From positions 1 to 27,407 of the forward strand of contig NZ_JZKH01000096.1 of assembly GCF_000961885.1 (NCBI RefSeq): a stretch of DNA of 27,407 bases. Direction: 5' to 3'. This document shows positions 7,541-14,602 of the stretch, piece by piece. Made by a program: the position numbers and the translations under genes. This stretch comes from Streptomyces rubellomurinus. GTDB taxonomy: Bacteria > Actinomycetota > Actinomycetes > Streptomycetales > Streptomycetaceae. Position 1 is the stretch's first letter. Each line of letters begins with the position of its first letter. The notes under the pieces are model-generated. The model ran no database searches and was not told the DNA's origin. It worked only from the letters and a program-made list of their open reading frames with translations.

Positions 7541-7610
7541 GTCAACGGCCAAGCCTGTCGAGCTCGTCAACGGCCAAGCCTGCCAACGGCCGAGCTTGTC
7601 GACGGCCGAG
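7541..7610 (+). repeat. Four imperfect direct repeats upstream of TetR
   Basis: GTCAACGGCCAAGCCTG occurs exactly at 7541-7557 and 7566-7582, then degenerate copies GCCAACGGCCGAGCTTG (7582-7598) and GTCGACGGCCGAG (7598-7610). Spacing is 25, 16 and 16 bases. They lie wholly in the divergent intergenic region. Confidence 0.7.
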
Positions 7611-7642
7611 AACCGAACGAAGACCGACGAGGACCCGCCCCG

Positions 7643-8215
7643 ATGCCGACCGAGCCCCGCGCCATCCGCCCCGACGCCCGGCGCAACCGCGACCGGATCC
7701 TGGTCGCGGCTGCCGCCCTGGTCGCCGAGCAGGGCACCCAGGCCTCGCTGCGCGACGTCGCCCGCCGCGCCGAGGTCGGCCTCGGCACCCTCTACCGACA
7801 CTTCCCCACCCGGGAGGACCTGCTGGCGGCCCTGCTCGGCCGCCGCTTCGAGGAACTCGCCGAACGGGCCGACGCCCTCGCCGCCACCGCCCCGCCCGAG
7901 CGGGCCCTCACCGACTGGCTGCACGAGTTCACCCTCGGCGCCGCCGCCTTCCACGGCCTCCCCGCCGCCCTGCTGGCCGCCCTCCACGACCCCGACTCCG
8001 CCCTGCACGCGAGCTGCGACCGGATGCGCACCGCCGGCGGCCGCCTGCTGGCCGCCGCCCAGCAGGGCGGCCTGATCCGCCCGGACGTCACCCCCGTCGA
8101 CCTCTTCGCCCTCGCCAACGCCCTGAGCTGGATCGCCGACCAGGCGCCCACCCTGGCCGAGCGCAGCGACCACCTGTTCGACCTCGTCCTGGACGGCCTG
8201 CGGGCCCGCGGCTGA
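7643..8215 (+). CDS. TetR-family transcriptional regulator, probably controlling the divergent oxidoreductase
   Basis: A 190-aa regulator with the N-terminal TetR helix-turn-helix: RNRDRILVAAAALVAEQG, SLRDVARRAEVGLGTLYRHFP (about 14-55), followed by a ligand domain resembling the TetR_C_11-like group (SBI-type, LALANALSWIADQAP near the end). The ATG at 7643 is the first Met of the conserved frame; a GAGGAC element about ten bases upstream is a modest ribosome site. No membrane segments. It is divergently arranged from a quinone-oxidoreductase-like gene with paired dyad repeats between, the usual layout for auto-regulated repression of an electrophile- or drug-inducible reductase (inference). 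Confidence 0.9.
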   Translation: MPTEPRAIRPDARRNRDRILVAAAALVAEQGTQASLRDVARRAEVGLGTLYRHFPTREDLLAALLGRRFEELAERADALAATAPPERALTDWLHEFTLGAAAFHGLPAALLAALHDPDSALHASCDRMRTAGGRLLAAAQQGGLIRPDVTPVDLFALANALSWIADQAPTLAERSDHLFDLVLDGLRARG

Positions 8216-8318
8216 CCCGTTGCCCCGCTCGCGGGGGAGGCGGCCCGGCCGGGCCTCGGCCGGCGGGCGGAGCGGCAGGGCGCCGGGATCCCCTCGCCGA
8301 GGGAGGAGGTGAAGTCCC

Positions 8319-8366
8319 GTGACGGAGGCGCCCGTTCGCCCCTCGACGGCAGGATCGGAGCCATGA
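8319..8366 (+). CDS. Possible 15-aa leader peptide coupled to the membrane protein gene
   Basis: A GTG at 8319 sits seven to eight bases after GGAGGAGGTGA, by far the strongest ribosome site in this area, and opens a 15-codon frame whose TGA overlaps the ATG of the next gene (ATGA at 8363). The peptide would read VTEAPVRPSTAGSEP, with no obvious amino-acid run. Alternatively the ribosome site serves an in-frame GTG at 8309, which is too close, or the signal is chance. Confidence 0.25.
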   Translation: MTEAPVRPSTAGSEP

Positions 8367-8980
8367 CGACGGCAGCGAACCGCGCACCCGAGCAACCGTC
8401 ACCCCGGATCCGCCGGGCCGCCTACGCGGGCGCCCTCGCGCTGGTCCCGTACGCGACGATGAAGCAGTACTGGGCGCTCGACGGCTCCTGGGGCCTCCCG
8501 GCCGGGTACGCCACCCTGGGGGACAAGATGGCGGCCGACACGCACGGCAGGGACCTGGGCCCGGTCAACGGCGCGGCCCTGTGGCTGTACGAGCACGGGG
8601 TGGACGTCACGGTGGTGCTGGCCGCGCTGGGGATCTTCCTGCTGCTGGGGCTGGTCCGCCCGTGGGGCCTTGTCTTCCCGCGCCGGCTGCCGCTGCTGGC
8701 CGGCCGGCCCGTCCCCCGGTGGCTCCCGCTGGCCCCGGCCTGGGCGACGGCCGCCGTGCTGGCGCCGGTGTTCGGCGTCCTCGCCCCGGTCAACGGGGTG
8801 CTCGCGGTCCTCGGGCTCTCCCACCCGAACACCGCCGGTTTCTCACCGTTCGCCTTCACCATCGCCTACGGGGGTTTCGGCCCGTTCGGCCTGGCCCTGG
8901 GCGCCGCCGCCTGGTCCTACCAGCGCCGCACCGGCCGAACCCGCCGGACCGCGGCCCTCACACCCCCCGCGTCGCCGTGA
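8363..8980 (+). CDS. Hypothetical polytopic membrane protein, 205 aa
   Basis: I do not recognise a named family. The protein has about four to five hydrophobic segments (around residues 19-33, 75-97, 115-150 and 165-187), with a soluble stretch between the first two that contains YWALDGSWGLPAGYATLG and HGRDLGPVNGAALWLYEHG. The C-terminus is Arg-rich (QRRTGRTRRT), consistent with a cytoplasmic tail. ATG at 8363 is chosen because a strong ribosome site lies before a tiny upstream frame ending in ATGA at this codon; an in-frame GTG at 8309 would add 18 residues without apparent homology. Its last 23 bases overlap the convergent DUF2252 gene on the other strand. Resembles streptomycete membrane proteins annotated only as hypothetical. 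Confidence 0.75.
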   Translation: MTTAANRAPEQPSPRIRRAAYAGALALVPYATMKQYWALDGSWGLPAGYATLGDKMAADTHGRDLGPVNGAALWLYEHGVDVTVVLAALGIFLLLGLVRPWGLVFPRRLPLLAGRPVPRWLPLAPAWATAAVLAPVFGVLAPVNGVLAVLGLSHPNTAGFSPFAFTIAYGGFGPFGLALGAAAWSYQRRTGRTRRTAALTPPASP

Positions 8981-10316
8981 TCCGCCCGTCCGCGATGGCG
9001 TCCGTCAGCTCCTCGTGGTCGAGCACCGTCCGGTCGGCGTAGCGGACGGCGAAGTCGGCGATCGCCTCGGCGAAGGTGTCGGCGCCGCCGAGGTAGCCGG
9101 CGATGGCGAGGCGGTCGCCGGTGCGGGCGTGGGCCCGGGCGAGGGTGCGGCCGCACAGGTCGGCGTAGGCGCGCAGGCCGGCCGGGCGCATCGTGGCGAC
9201 GTCCACCGAGCCCTTCATGTCGCGCAGTTGGCGGCCGTAGTAGTGCCGGCCGGCGGGGCCGGTGGTCCAGCCGAGGAAGATGTCGCTGGCGGCCTGCATC
9301 AGCCGCTGCCCGGTGACGACGCGGCGCCCGCCCCAGTGGGCGGCGACCTCCGCGTCGACCCGGGCAGGCGGCAGGTGGTCCTCCAGGACGGACCGACCGG
9401 CCTCCTTGAGCTGCAGGAACAGCGGGTCCCGGGTGTCGCGGCCCTCCAGCAGGACGATGTGGCAGCGGGTGCCGACGCTGCCGACACCGACCACCTTCGT
9501 CGCCGCGTCGACGAAGCGGAAGCGGTCGAGCAGGACCCGGCGGTCCTCGGCGAGGGTGGCCCGGTAGTCGCTGAACACCTGGCCGAGGCCGCGCAGTTCG
9601 GCCTCCTTCAGCGGTTCGATCAGCGGCGGCGCGCTGATGATCCGCCGCCGCCCGTCGCGTTCCTCGGTGAGCTTGTCGAAGGCCTGCAGGCTGGTGCGCC
9701 GCCGGGCGTGGGCGAGGTCGGCCTCGACCCGCCGGCGCCGCCGGGGCTTGCGCAGCAGCGGGAGCAGGTCGGCGGTGTCGATCCGGGCGTACCAGACGTC
9801 GAGTTCGCCGAGCCCGGCGAACCGGCGCATGGCCGCGGCGTAGCCGTGGGCGGCGGCGAGGGCGGCGCGGCGGGGGCGGTCGCCGTCCTGGCCGTTGTCG
9901 CGGGCGGCGACGGCGACGCTGGCGGCCAGCCGTTTGACGTCCCACTCGAAGGGGCCGGGGTAGGTCTCGTCGAAGTCGTTGACGTCGAAGAGCAGCGCCC
10001 GTTCCGGGGAGGCGTAGACGCCGAAGTTCACCAGGTGGGCGTCGCCGCAGAGTTGGACGGTGAGGCCGGTGTCGGGGGCGGCGGCGAGGTCGGCGGCCAT
10101 CACGGCGGCGGCGCCGCGCAGGTAGCTGAACGGGGTGTCGGCCATCCGCCCGTACCGGATCGGCAGCAGCCGCTTGACCCGGTCCTCGCCCTGCCGGACG
10201 AGGACGGCCAGCGGGTCGGGCCGGTCGGCGGCGGGGATCCACCGGCCGTGCGCCGAGCGGGAGATCCGCTCGCGGGCGGCCCGGCCGTGCCGGCGGCGTT
10301 CGGCGGGGGTGGTCAT
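8958..10316 (-). CDS. DUF2252 protein with a kinase-like fold signature
   Basis: A 452-aa DUF2252 protein. Recognisable blocks: GRAARERISRSAHGRW and DPLAVLVRQGEDRVKRLLPIRYGRM (about 11-58), FSYLRGAAAVMAADLA, then QLCGDAHLVNFGVY (88-101) followed by LLFDVNDFDETYPGPFEWDVKRL (108-130). The GDxHxxNxG and DxNDFDE pair resembles the catalytic and metal-binding loops of aminoglycoside phosphotransferase/choline-kinase folds, so a phosphotransferase role is possible but unproven. Central blocks DVVGVGSVGTRC-like (KVVGVGSVGTRCHIVLLEGRD) and QLKEAGRSVLE are also family features. Start ATG at 10316 with GGAG about nine bases upstream; in-frame GTG at 10346 is less likely. It lies 103 bases downstream of the multicopper oxidase on the same strand, possibly with its own promoter. 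Confidence 0.9.
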   Translation of the reverse strand: MTTPAERRRHGRAARERISRSAHGRWIPAADRPDPLAVLVRQGEDRVKRLLPIRYGRMADTPFSYLRGAAAVMAADLAAAPDTGLTVQLCGDAHLVNFGVYASPERALLFDVNDFDETYPGPFEWDVKRLAASVAVAARDNGQDGDRPRRAALAAAHGYAAAMRRFAGLGELDVWYARIDTADLLPLLRKPRRRRRVEADLAHARRRTSLQAFDKLTEERDGRRRIISAPPLIEPLKEAELRGLGQVFSDYRATLAEDRRVLLDRFRFVDAATKVVGVGSVGTRCHIVLLEGRDTRDPLFLQLKEAGRSVLEDHLPPARVDAEVAAHWGGRRVVTGQRLMQAASDIFLGWTTGPAGRHYYGRQLRDMKGSVDVATMRPAGLRAYADLCGRTLARAHARTGDRLAIAGYLGGADTFAEAIADFAVRYADRTVLDHEELTDAIADGRITATRGV

Positions 10317-10419
10317 GGCGCGGCTCCGTCCGTCCAGCCGTGACACCTCCCGCCGAACGTAGCGCCCGCGGCGGCCCGCCCCCTGCGGCGCTCGGCCGTT
10401 CGAGTGACGCGGGGCGCCG

Positions 10420-11994
10420 CTAGGTCACCGTGAAGTCCGCCATCATCGCCATGTCCTCGTGCTCCAGGTTGTGGCAGTGCAGCATGTACGTCCCCGGGTA
10501 GTCGGTGAAGCGCACCAGCACCTCGACGGCCTCGGCCGGCCGCAGGTCGACGGTGTCCTTCCAGCCGGCGTCGTACGGCCCCGGGTCCTTGCCGTTGCGC
10601 CGGAGCACCTGGAACTGGTCGAGGTGGACGTGCACCGGGTGGTGCAGGTCGCTGGTGAAGCGCCACAGCTCGGTTGCGCCGAGGGCGGGCGCGGCGACGT
10701 CGCGGCCGGGCTGGTACGGGTCCCCGTTGATGGTCCAGCCGTCGCCGCGGCTGCGGCGGAAGGCGAAGTCGCGGGTGACGGTGGCGGCGGCGGGGTCGAG
10801 GGCGGGGAGGGCGGAGAGCGTGTCGGGCACCCGGGCGTCGTCGGCGACCGGGCGGGCGGAGACGTCGAAGCGCATCACCTCGGCGGTGCGGTCGCTGCCG
10901 AAGCGGTTGAGCATCCGCACCCGGGTGCCGGGGGCGTAGCGGGAGAAGTCGACGACCACGTCGAAGCGTTCGGCGGGGGCGATCTCCACCGCGTCGTGGC
11001 CGACCGGCGCGGCGAGCAGGCCGCCGTCCGAGCCGATCTGGACGAACGCGTCGCCGCCGTCCGGCGGCGGGTCGAGTTCGAGCCGGTACGGGCGGGTGTT
11101 GGAGGCGTTGAGCAGGCGCAGCCGGTAGTGGGCGCGGTCGACGTCGTGCCGGGGCCAGGGGGCGCCGTTGACCAGGATGACGTCACCGAGGACGCCGTTG
11201 AGGTAGCCGCTCTCGACGCCCGGCCGGGCGAGGGTGGGGTCGGCGGCGGGGTAGTGGAAGGAGCCGTCCGCGGCGAACGAGCGGTCGGCGATCATCAGCG
11301 GGAGGTCGCGCTCGCCGCGCGGCAGCGGGAGGGCGTCCTCCTCGTCGTCGTGGACGAGGTGGAAGCCGGCCAGGCCGCGCCAGACGCCGGGGCCGGTGAA
11401 GCCCATCCGGTGGTCGTGGTACCAGAGGGTCGCGGCGCGCTGGCGGCCCGGGTAGGTGTGGGTGCGCTCGCCGACGGCGTTCCGGCCGGCCCCGGGCGCC
11501 ATCCCGGGCATGTCCGCCATGTCGGGCATGCCCTGCCCCGCGTCGGTCGAGCCGACCGGCAGCAGCAGGTCGGCCGGGTAGCCGTCGCTGTCGGCCGGGG
11601 TGTGCCCGCCGTGCAGGTGGACGACGGACGGCACCGGCAGCTCGTTGCGGTGCTTGACGACGACGGCCCGCCCGGAGCGGGCCACGATGGTCGGCCCGGG
11701 GAAGGTGCCGCCGTACGTCCACGCCTCGGTGGTCACCCCGGGCAGGATCTCCAGCTTCGCGACCTGCTGGGTGATCTCGTAGTAGTCCGAACTCGCGTCG
11801 CTGCGCACCGGTTTGAGGACGGCCGGCCGCGGCAGCGGCACCTGGAAGGCGTCCGGCCGGTCGAGGTCGCTGTCGAGCAGCCGGCCGGGGATGGTGTCGG
11901 CGAGCAGCAGCGCGGCCGAGGGGACGGCGAGGGCGGCCAGGGCGCCCGCACCGAGGGCGCCGGCGCCGATCCCGAGGAACCGGCGGCGGTTCAC
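10420..11994 (-). CDS. Tat-exported multicopper oxidase with a Met-rich loop
   Basis: A 524-aa three-domain multicopper oxidase of the CotA/CueO/bilirubin-oxidase kind, which couples one-electron oxidation of a substrate to reduction of O2 to water outside the membrane. It opens with a Tat signal, NRRRFLGIG, and a hydrophobic stretch to about residue 32. All four copper motifs are present: HLHGGH (126-131), WYHDHRMG (191-198), HPVHVH (452-457) and HCHNLEHEDMAM (506-517), with Cys507 for the type 1 site and Met517 as likely axial ligand. A Met-rich insertion, MPDMADMPGM (156-165), lies between the first two motifs, recalling copper-binding Met segments of cuprous oxidases. The GTG start at 11994 overlaps the upstream stop (GTGA), so it is coupled to the membrane protein before it. 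A copper-tolerance role is an inference; laccase/phenol oxidation is the alternative. Confidence 0.93.
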   Translation of the reverse strand: MNRRRFLGIGAGALGAGALAALAVPSAALLLADTIPGRLLDSDLDRPDAFQVPLPRPAVLKPVRSDASSDYYEITQQVAKLEILPGVTTEAWTYGGTFPGPTIVARSGRAVVVKHRNELPVPSVVHLHGGHTPADSDGYPADLLLPVGSTDAGQGMPDMADMPGMAPGAGRNAVGERTHTYPGRQRAATLWYHDHRMGFTGPGVWRGLAGFHLVHDDEEDALPLPRGERDLPLMIADRSFAADGSFHYPAADPTLARPGVESGYLNGVLGDVILVNGAPWPRHDVDRAHYRLRLLNASNTRPYRLELDPPPDGGDAFVQIGSDGGLLAAPVGHDAVEIAPAERFDVVVDFSRYAPGTRVRMLNRFGSDRTAEVMRFDVSARPVADDARVPDTLSALPALDPAAATVTRDFAFRRSRGDGWTINGDPYQPGRDVAAPALGATELWRFTSDLHHPVHVHLDQFQVLRRNGKDPGPYDAGWKDTVDLRPAEAVEVLVRFTDYPGTYMLHCHNLEHEDMAMMADFTVT

Positions 11995-12509
11995 TGGGCG
12001 ACCTCCAGCGGCCCGCCGGGGCGCGGCAGCCGCCCGCCTCCGTCGCCCTCGCCCTCGCCGTCCGCCCCGTCCTTCGCCGGGTGGCCGGCCCGGGCGGGCA
12101 GCGGCAGCCGCCAGGCGTCGACCAGGGCGAACAGGACGCCGCTGACCAGCAGCGTGCCGAGCACGACGTGCACGCCGAGCGCCCGCCCGTAGCCCGCGCC
12201 GATCTGGCCGACGACGGCGGCGGCGAGCCCGGCGGCGGCCCCCAGCGGCCGGAGCGGGCCCCGGCCGGGCCACCGCACCAGGACGGCCGCCGCCAGCTGG
12301 ACCAGGACGGCGACGGCGAGCGCCGTCGCCGTGTGCTCGTGCGCCGCGAGGGCGTCGAAGGCGCCGTTGAGGAAGCTGCCGGCCGACTCGACCTGGAGCA
12401 GCGCCAGCAGGGCGACCGTGGTGGCGGCGGCGCGCAGCAGGATCAGCGGCCAGCGGGGCGCGGCGGCGGGGGCGGGGGCGGGCGCGACGGCGGGGGGACT
12501 GGGGCTCAT
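11991..12509 (-). CDS. Four-helix membrane protein coupled to the multicopper oxidase
   Basis: A 172-aa protein with a Pro/Ala-rich cytoplasmic start (residues 1-20), four predicted membrane helices (about 22-40, 55-75, 82-100 and 104-125) and a hydrophilic, Gly/Asp/Glu-rich tail. Histidines occur as AAHEHTATAL at the start of helix 2 and GVHVVLGTLL in helix 4; such paired intramembrane histidines could bind heme or copper, but that is speculation. The family is not one I can name; similar small membrane proteins often precede multicopper oxidase genes in actinobacteria. ATG start at 12509 with a GGAG about 13 bases away is imperfect. The stop overlaps the oxidase GTG by four bases, arguing that both are made together. 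Confidence 0.75.
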   Translation of the reverse strand: MSPSPPAVAPAPAPAAAPRWPLILLRAAATTVALLALLQVESAGSFLNGAFDALAAHEHTATALAVAVLVQLAAAVLVRWPGRGPLRPLGAAAGLAAAVVGQIGAGYGRALGVHVVLGTLLVSGVLFALVDAWRLPLPARAGHPAKDGADGEGEGDGGGRLPRPGGPLEVAQ

Positions 12510-12587
12510 ACGGGGCTACGCTCCGGCTCTCGGCGGGGTGGGGGTGAAGCGGGCGAGAGCGTAGCTGAGTGATCGTCAGATTCGGCC

Positions 12588-12598
12588 GACCTAAGGTC
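12588..12598. promoter_or_regulatory. Short palindrome upstream of the oxidase operon
   Basis: GACCTAAGGTC is a perfect 5+1+5 palindrome about 80 bases upstream of the membrane-protein start. It does not match the CsoR-type C-rich copper operator I know, and a -10-like TACGCT lies between it and the gene. Tentative operator only. Confidence 0.25.
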
Positions 12599-12634
12599 CG
12601 TTGGAGTGACGTGGCACCCGTACGGGTTCGTCCT

Positions 12635-12676
12635 GCGCCGAGCGCCCTCACCTGTTCGGGTGAGGGCGCTCGGCGC
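12635..12676. terminator. Very strong intrinsic terminator after the aminotransferase gene
   Basis: A perfect 18-bp stem (12635-12652 and 12659-12676) with loop TGTTCG immediately follows the stop of the minus-strand aminotransferase gene (stop at 12680). Confidence 0.9.
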
Positions 12677-12679
12677 GCC

Positions 12680-13468
12680 CTACACCGGTTCGGCCGCCAC
12701 TCCCCGGTAGGCGGCGCGCAGTTCGGCGAGCAGCGGGTGGGCGGTGTCGAAGGCGGTGCCGTCGACGGCGGCGAGCGGCCGCAGGCCGGCGCCCGCGTTG
12801 ACGGCGAACGCCGCCTGGTAGCCGCCCAGTTCGTCCCGGCGCACCGGCCGGCGGGTCTGCGGGCCGCGGTACGCGCCGGCCAGCAGCGCCTCGGTCACGC
12901 CGGGCAGGCTCGGGCCCTCCGGCCGGACCAGCCGGTCGCCGTCCAGGAAGCCGACGTTCCAGGTGGCGCCCTCGACCACCAGGCCGTCCGCCTCGGTGAG
13001 CAACACGTCGTCGAAGCCGGCGAGTTGGGCTTGCCGCCGGTGGTGGACCAGGCCGAACAGGCCGGTGTGCTTCACCTCCGGCAGCTCCCGCCGGTACGCG
13101 ACCGTGCGCACCCGCAGCGGGCCCGGCTCGGCGGCCGGCGCCGGGCGGGTGGTGACCAGCAGCGCGGGCGCGGCCGGGGCGGAGGGGCGCTCGAGGCCGA
13201 GCGCCGGGTCGTACACGGTGACCCGGACGATCACCGGCGCGCCGTCCGCGGGCAGCACCGCGCGGATCCGCTGGCGGACGGCCACCCGGTCCAGCTCGGC
13301 GGCGAACAGGGCCCGGCAGTCCCGCTCCAGCCGGTCCAGGTGCAGCGCCAGGCCCCGCACCCCGCCCGCCTCGGCGCGCAGGGTGGTGAAGTGCCCGTAG
13401 TTGAGCAGCCCCAGGGCGGCCAGCCGCGCCGGGTCGGCGGGTGCGCCGTCGATCTCGATGTCAGCCAT
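12680..13468 (-). CDS. Class IV aminotransferase (PabC/IlvE/DAAT fold)
   Basis: A 262-aa PLP enzyme of fold type IV. The Schiff-base lysine is probably Lys133 in LPEVKHTGLFGLV; the phosphate-binding region is DDVLLTEADGLVVEGATWNVGFL (about 153-175), with Glu166 in the conserved position. The N-terminal NYGHFTTLRAE and HLDRLERDC match the pabC/ilvE pattern, and the short length favours aminodeoxychorismate lyase or an ilvE-like enzyme, but no pabA/pabB neighbour helps decide. ATG at 13468 overlaps the upstream acetyltransferase stop by eight bases, so the two are co-transcribed. In streptomycetes such orphan class IV enzymes are usually called aminotransferases without known substrate. It ends just before a strong terminator. 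Confidence 0.88.
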   Translation of the reverse strand: MADIEIDGAPADPARLAALGLLNYGHFTTLRAEAGGVRGLALHLDRLERDCRALFAAELDRVAVRQRIRAVLPADGAPVIVRVTVYDPALGLERPSAPAAPALLVTTRPAPAAEPGPLRVRTVAYRRELPEVKHTGLFGLVHHRRQAQLAGFDDVLLTEADGLVVEGATWNVGFLDGDRLVRPEGPSLPGVTEALLAGAYRGPQTRRPVRRDELGGYQAAFAVNAGAGLRPLAAVDGTAFDTAHPLLAELRAAYRGVAAEPV

Positions 13469-14531
13469 CCGTCGAGTCTGCCAGCCGCGCGGCCGAGGCC
13501 TGCCGCGGGGGCTCGGCGCGCTGCGGGGTCGCGGCCTGCTGCGGGGTCACGGGCTGGCGCGGGGTCACGGGCTGGCGCGGGGGCTCGACAGGCCGGGGCG
13601 TCGCGGCGGGCTGCGGGGGCTCGGCGGGCTGCTGGGCCGGCACCGGCCGGTAGGGACTCGCCACCGGCCGCCCGGCCTCCCGGGCCAGCCGCTCGAAGTG
13701 CTCGATCTTGTACGCCAACCCCTCCGGCTCGCCGACGTCCGCCCAGCGCCACGCCTCCGCCCACCACTGCGGCCCGCGCACCAGCGGCCGACCGGCCAGC
13801 GCCAGGTGCAGGGCGAGCGTCGAGCGGGCGTAGCCGTGCACCCAGCCGTCCGCGCCCCGGTAGTCGGCGGTCTCGTCCAGCCGCAGCCGGCCGCCCTCCG
13901 CGCCGGCGGCCAGTATCGGCACCCAGCCGCGCCGCGGGTCCTCGACCAGCAGGAGCAGCCGCCCGTGCTCCTCCCGCACCCGGTAGGGCGGGAGTTGGGG
14001 CATCCGGGCGAAGGACAGCGCGCGCTTCCAGCCGACCACCCACAGGCCCCGGCGCAGGTAGTAGCGGACGGCCTGCTGCCAGCTCCAGTGCGCCTCCAGC
14101 CGGAACCCCGGCAGACCCTCGGCGGCGGCCGCCGCGTACACCGCGTCCAGCACGCCGGCGGCCAGGCCCGCACCGCGCGCGCCGGGCCGCAGGTAGAGGG
14201 AGGAGACGGCGAGTTGGCCGCGCCCCTGGGTCCAGTTGTCCACGGCGACGGTGCCCGCGACGGCGCCGTCCGCGTCCAGCACCCAGTAGCGGCGGCGGTA
14301 CAGCTCGCCGCCCGGCCACTCCCGGCCGCTCTCCCCCAGCCGCTCGCGCCAGGCCCGCTCGACCGGCGGCGCCAGCCCGTCCGGGTCCACCGGCTCGCCG
14401 AGCTCGCCCTCCACCAGGGACGCCAAGTCCCAACGGGCGAACCGCCGTTCGTCCTCCGCCTCACGCAGCCGCGGCCCCGCCGCCAGCCGCTCCTGCGCGC
14501 GCTCCAGCGCCGCGTCCCACGACCTCACCAC
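13461..14531 (-). CDS. GNAT-family N-acetyltransferase with Pro/Gln-rich repetitive tail
   Basis: A 356-aa protein. Residues about 80-175 form the GNAT acetyl-CoA domain: YWVLDADGAVAGTVAVDNW, then motif A LAVSSLYLRPGARGAGLAAGVLD (107-129) and WSWQQAVRYYLRRGLWVVGWKR. A second, less familiar region (about 180-290) contains RVREEHGRLLLLVEDPRRGW and WAEAWRWADVGEPEGLAYKIEHFERLAREAG. The last 55 residues are a low-complexity Pro/Gln/Thr/Ala tail with PRQPVTPRQPVTPQQ, encoded by 18-bp tandem repeats. Start: two adjacent GTG codons (14531, 14528) with no ribosome site, but TAGGCT lies exactly six bases upstream, so a leaderless message is likely. Acetyl acceptor unknown. It overlaps the aminotransferase gene by eight bases. 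Confidence 0.85.
   Translation of the reverse strand: MVRSWDAALERAQERLAAGPRLREAEDERRFARWDLASLVEGELGEPVDPDGLAPPVERAWRERLGESGREWPGGELYRRRYWVLDADGAVAGTVAVDNWTQGRGQLAVSSLYLRPGARGAGLAAGVLDAVYAAAAAEGLPGFRLEAHWSWQQAVRYYLRRGLWVVGWKRALSFARMPQLPPYRVREEHGRLLLLVEDPRRGWVPILAAGAEGGRLRLDETADYRGADGWVHGYARSTLALHLALAGRPLVRGPQWWAEAWRWADVGEPEGLAYKIEHFERLAREAGRPVASPYRPVPAQQPAEPPQPAATPRPVEPPRQPVTPRQPVTPQQAATPQRAEPPRQASAARLADSTDG
13543..13578 (-). repeat. 18-bp tandem repeat inside the GNAT tail
   Basis: GGGGTCACGGGCTGGCGC occurs twice in perfect tandem (13543-13560, 13561-13578), flanked by degenerate units rich in GCGGGG. It keeps frame and encodes the Pro-Arg-Gln-Pro-Val-Thr repeat. Confidence 0.85.
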
Positions 14532-14537
14532 CCGGCC

Positions 14538-14543
14538 AGCCTA
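14538..14543 (-). promoter_or_regulatory. -10 element (TAGGCT) for a leaderless acetyltransferase transcript
   Basis: TAGGCT is followed by six bases and then GTG. The same arrangement, TAGGCTGG(A/C)CGGGTG, occurs at the histidine kinase gene (20684-20696). Distance matches leaderless actinobacterial starts. Confidence 0.5.
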
Positions 14544-14602
14544 CCGGGCGTTCGAGCACCATCCGTCACCTGCCGGCCACCGAACGTCAGTTCGCGTCCG
14601 GT

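Noticed and set aside
7541..7610. Four repeats as a possible CRISPR array
   Set aside because: Units are 13-17 bases with spacers of 0-8 bases and are diverged; no cas genes nearby.
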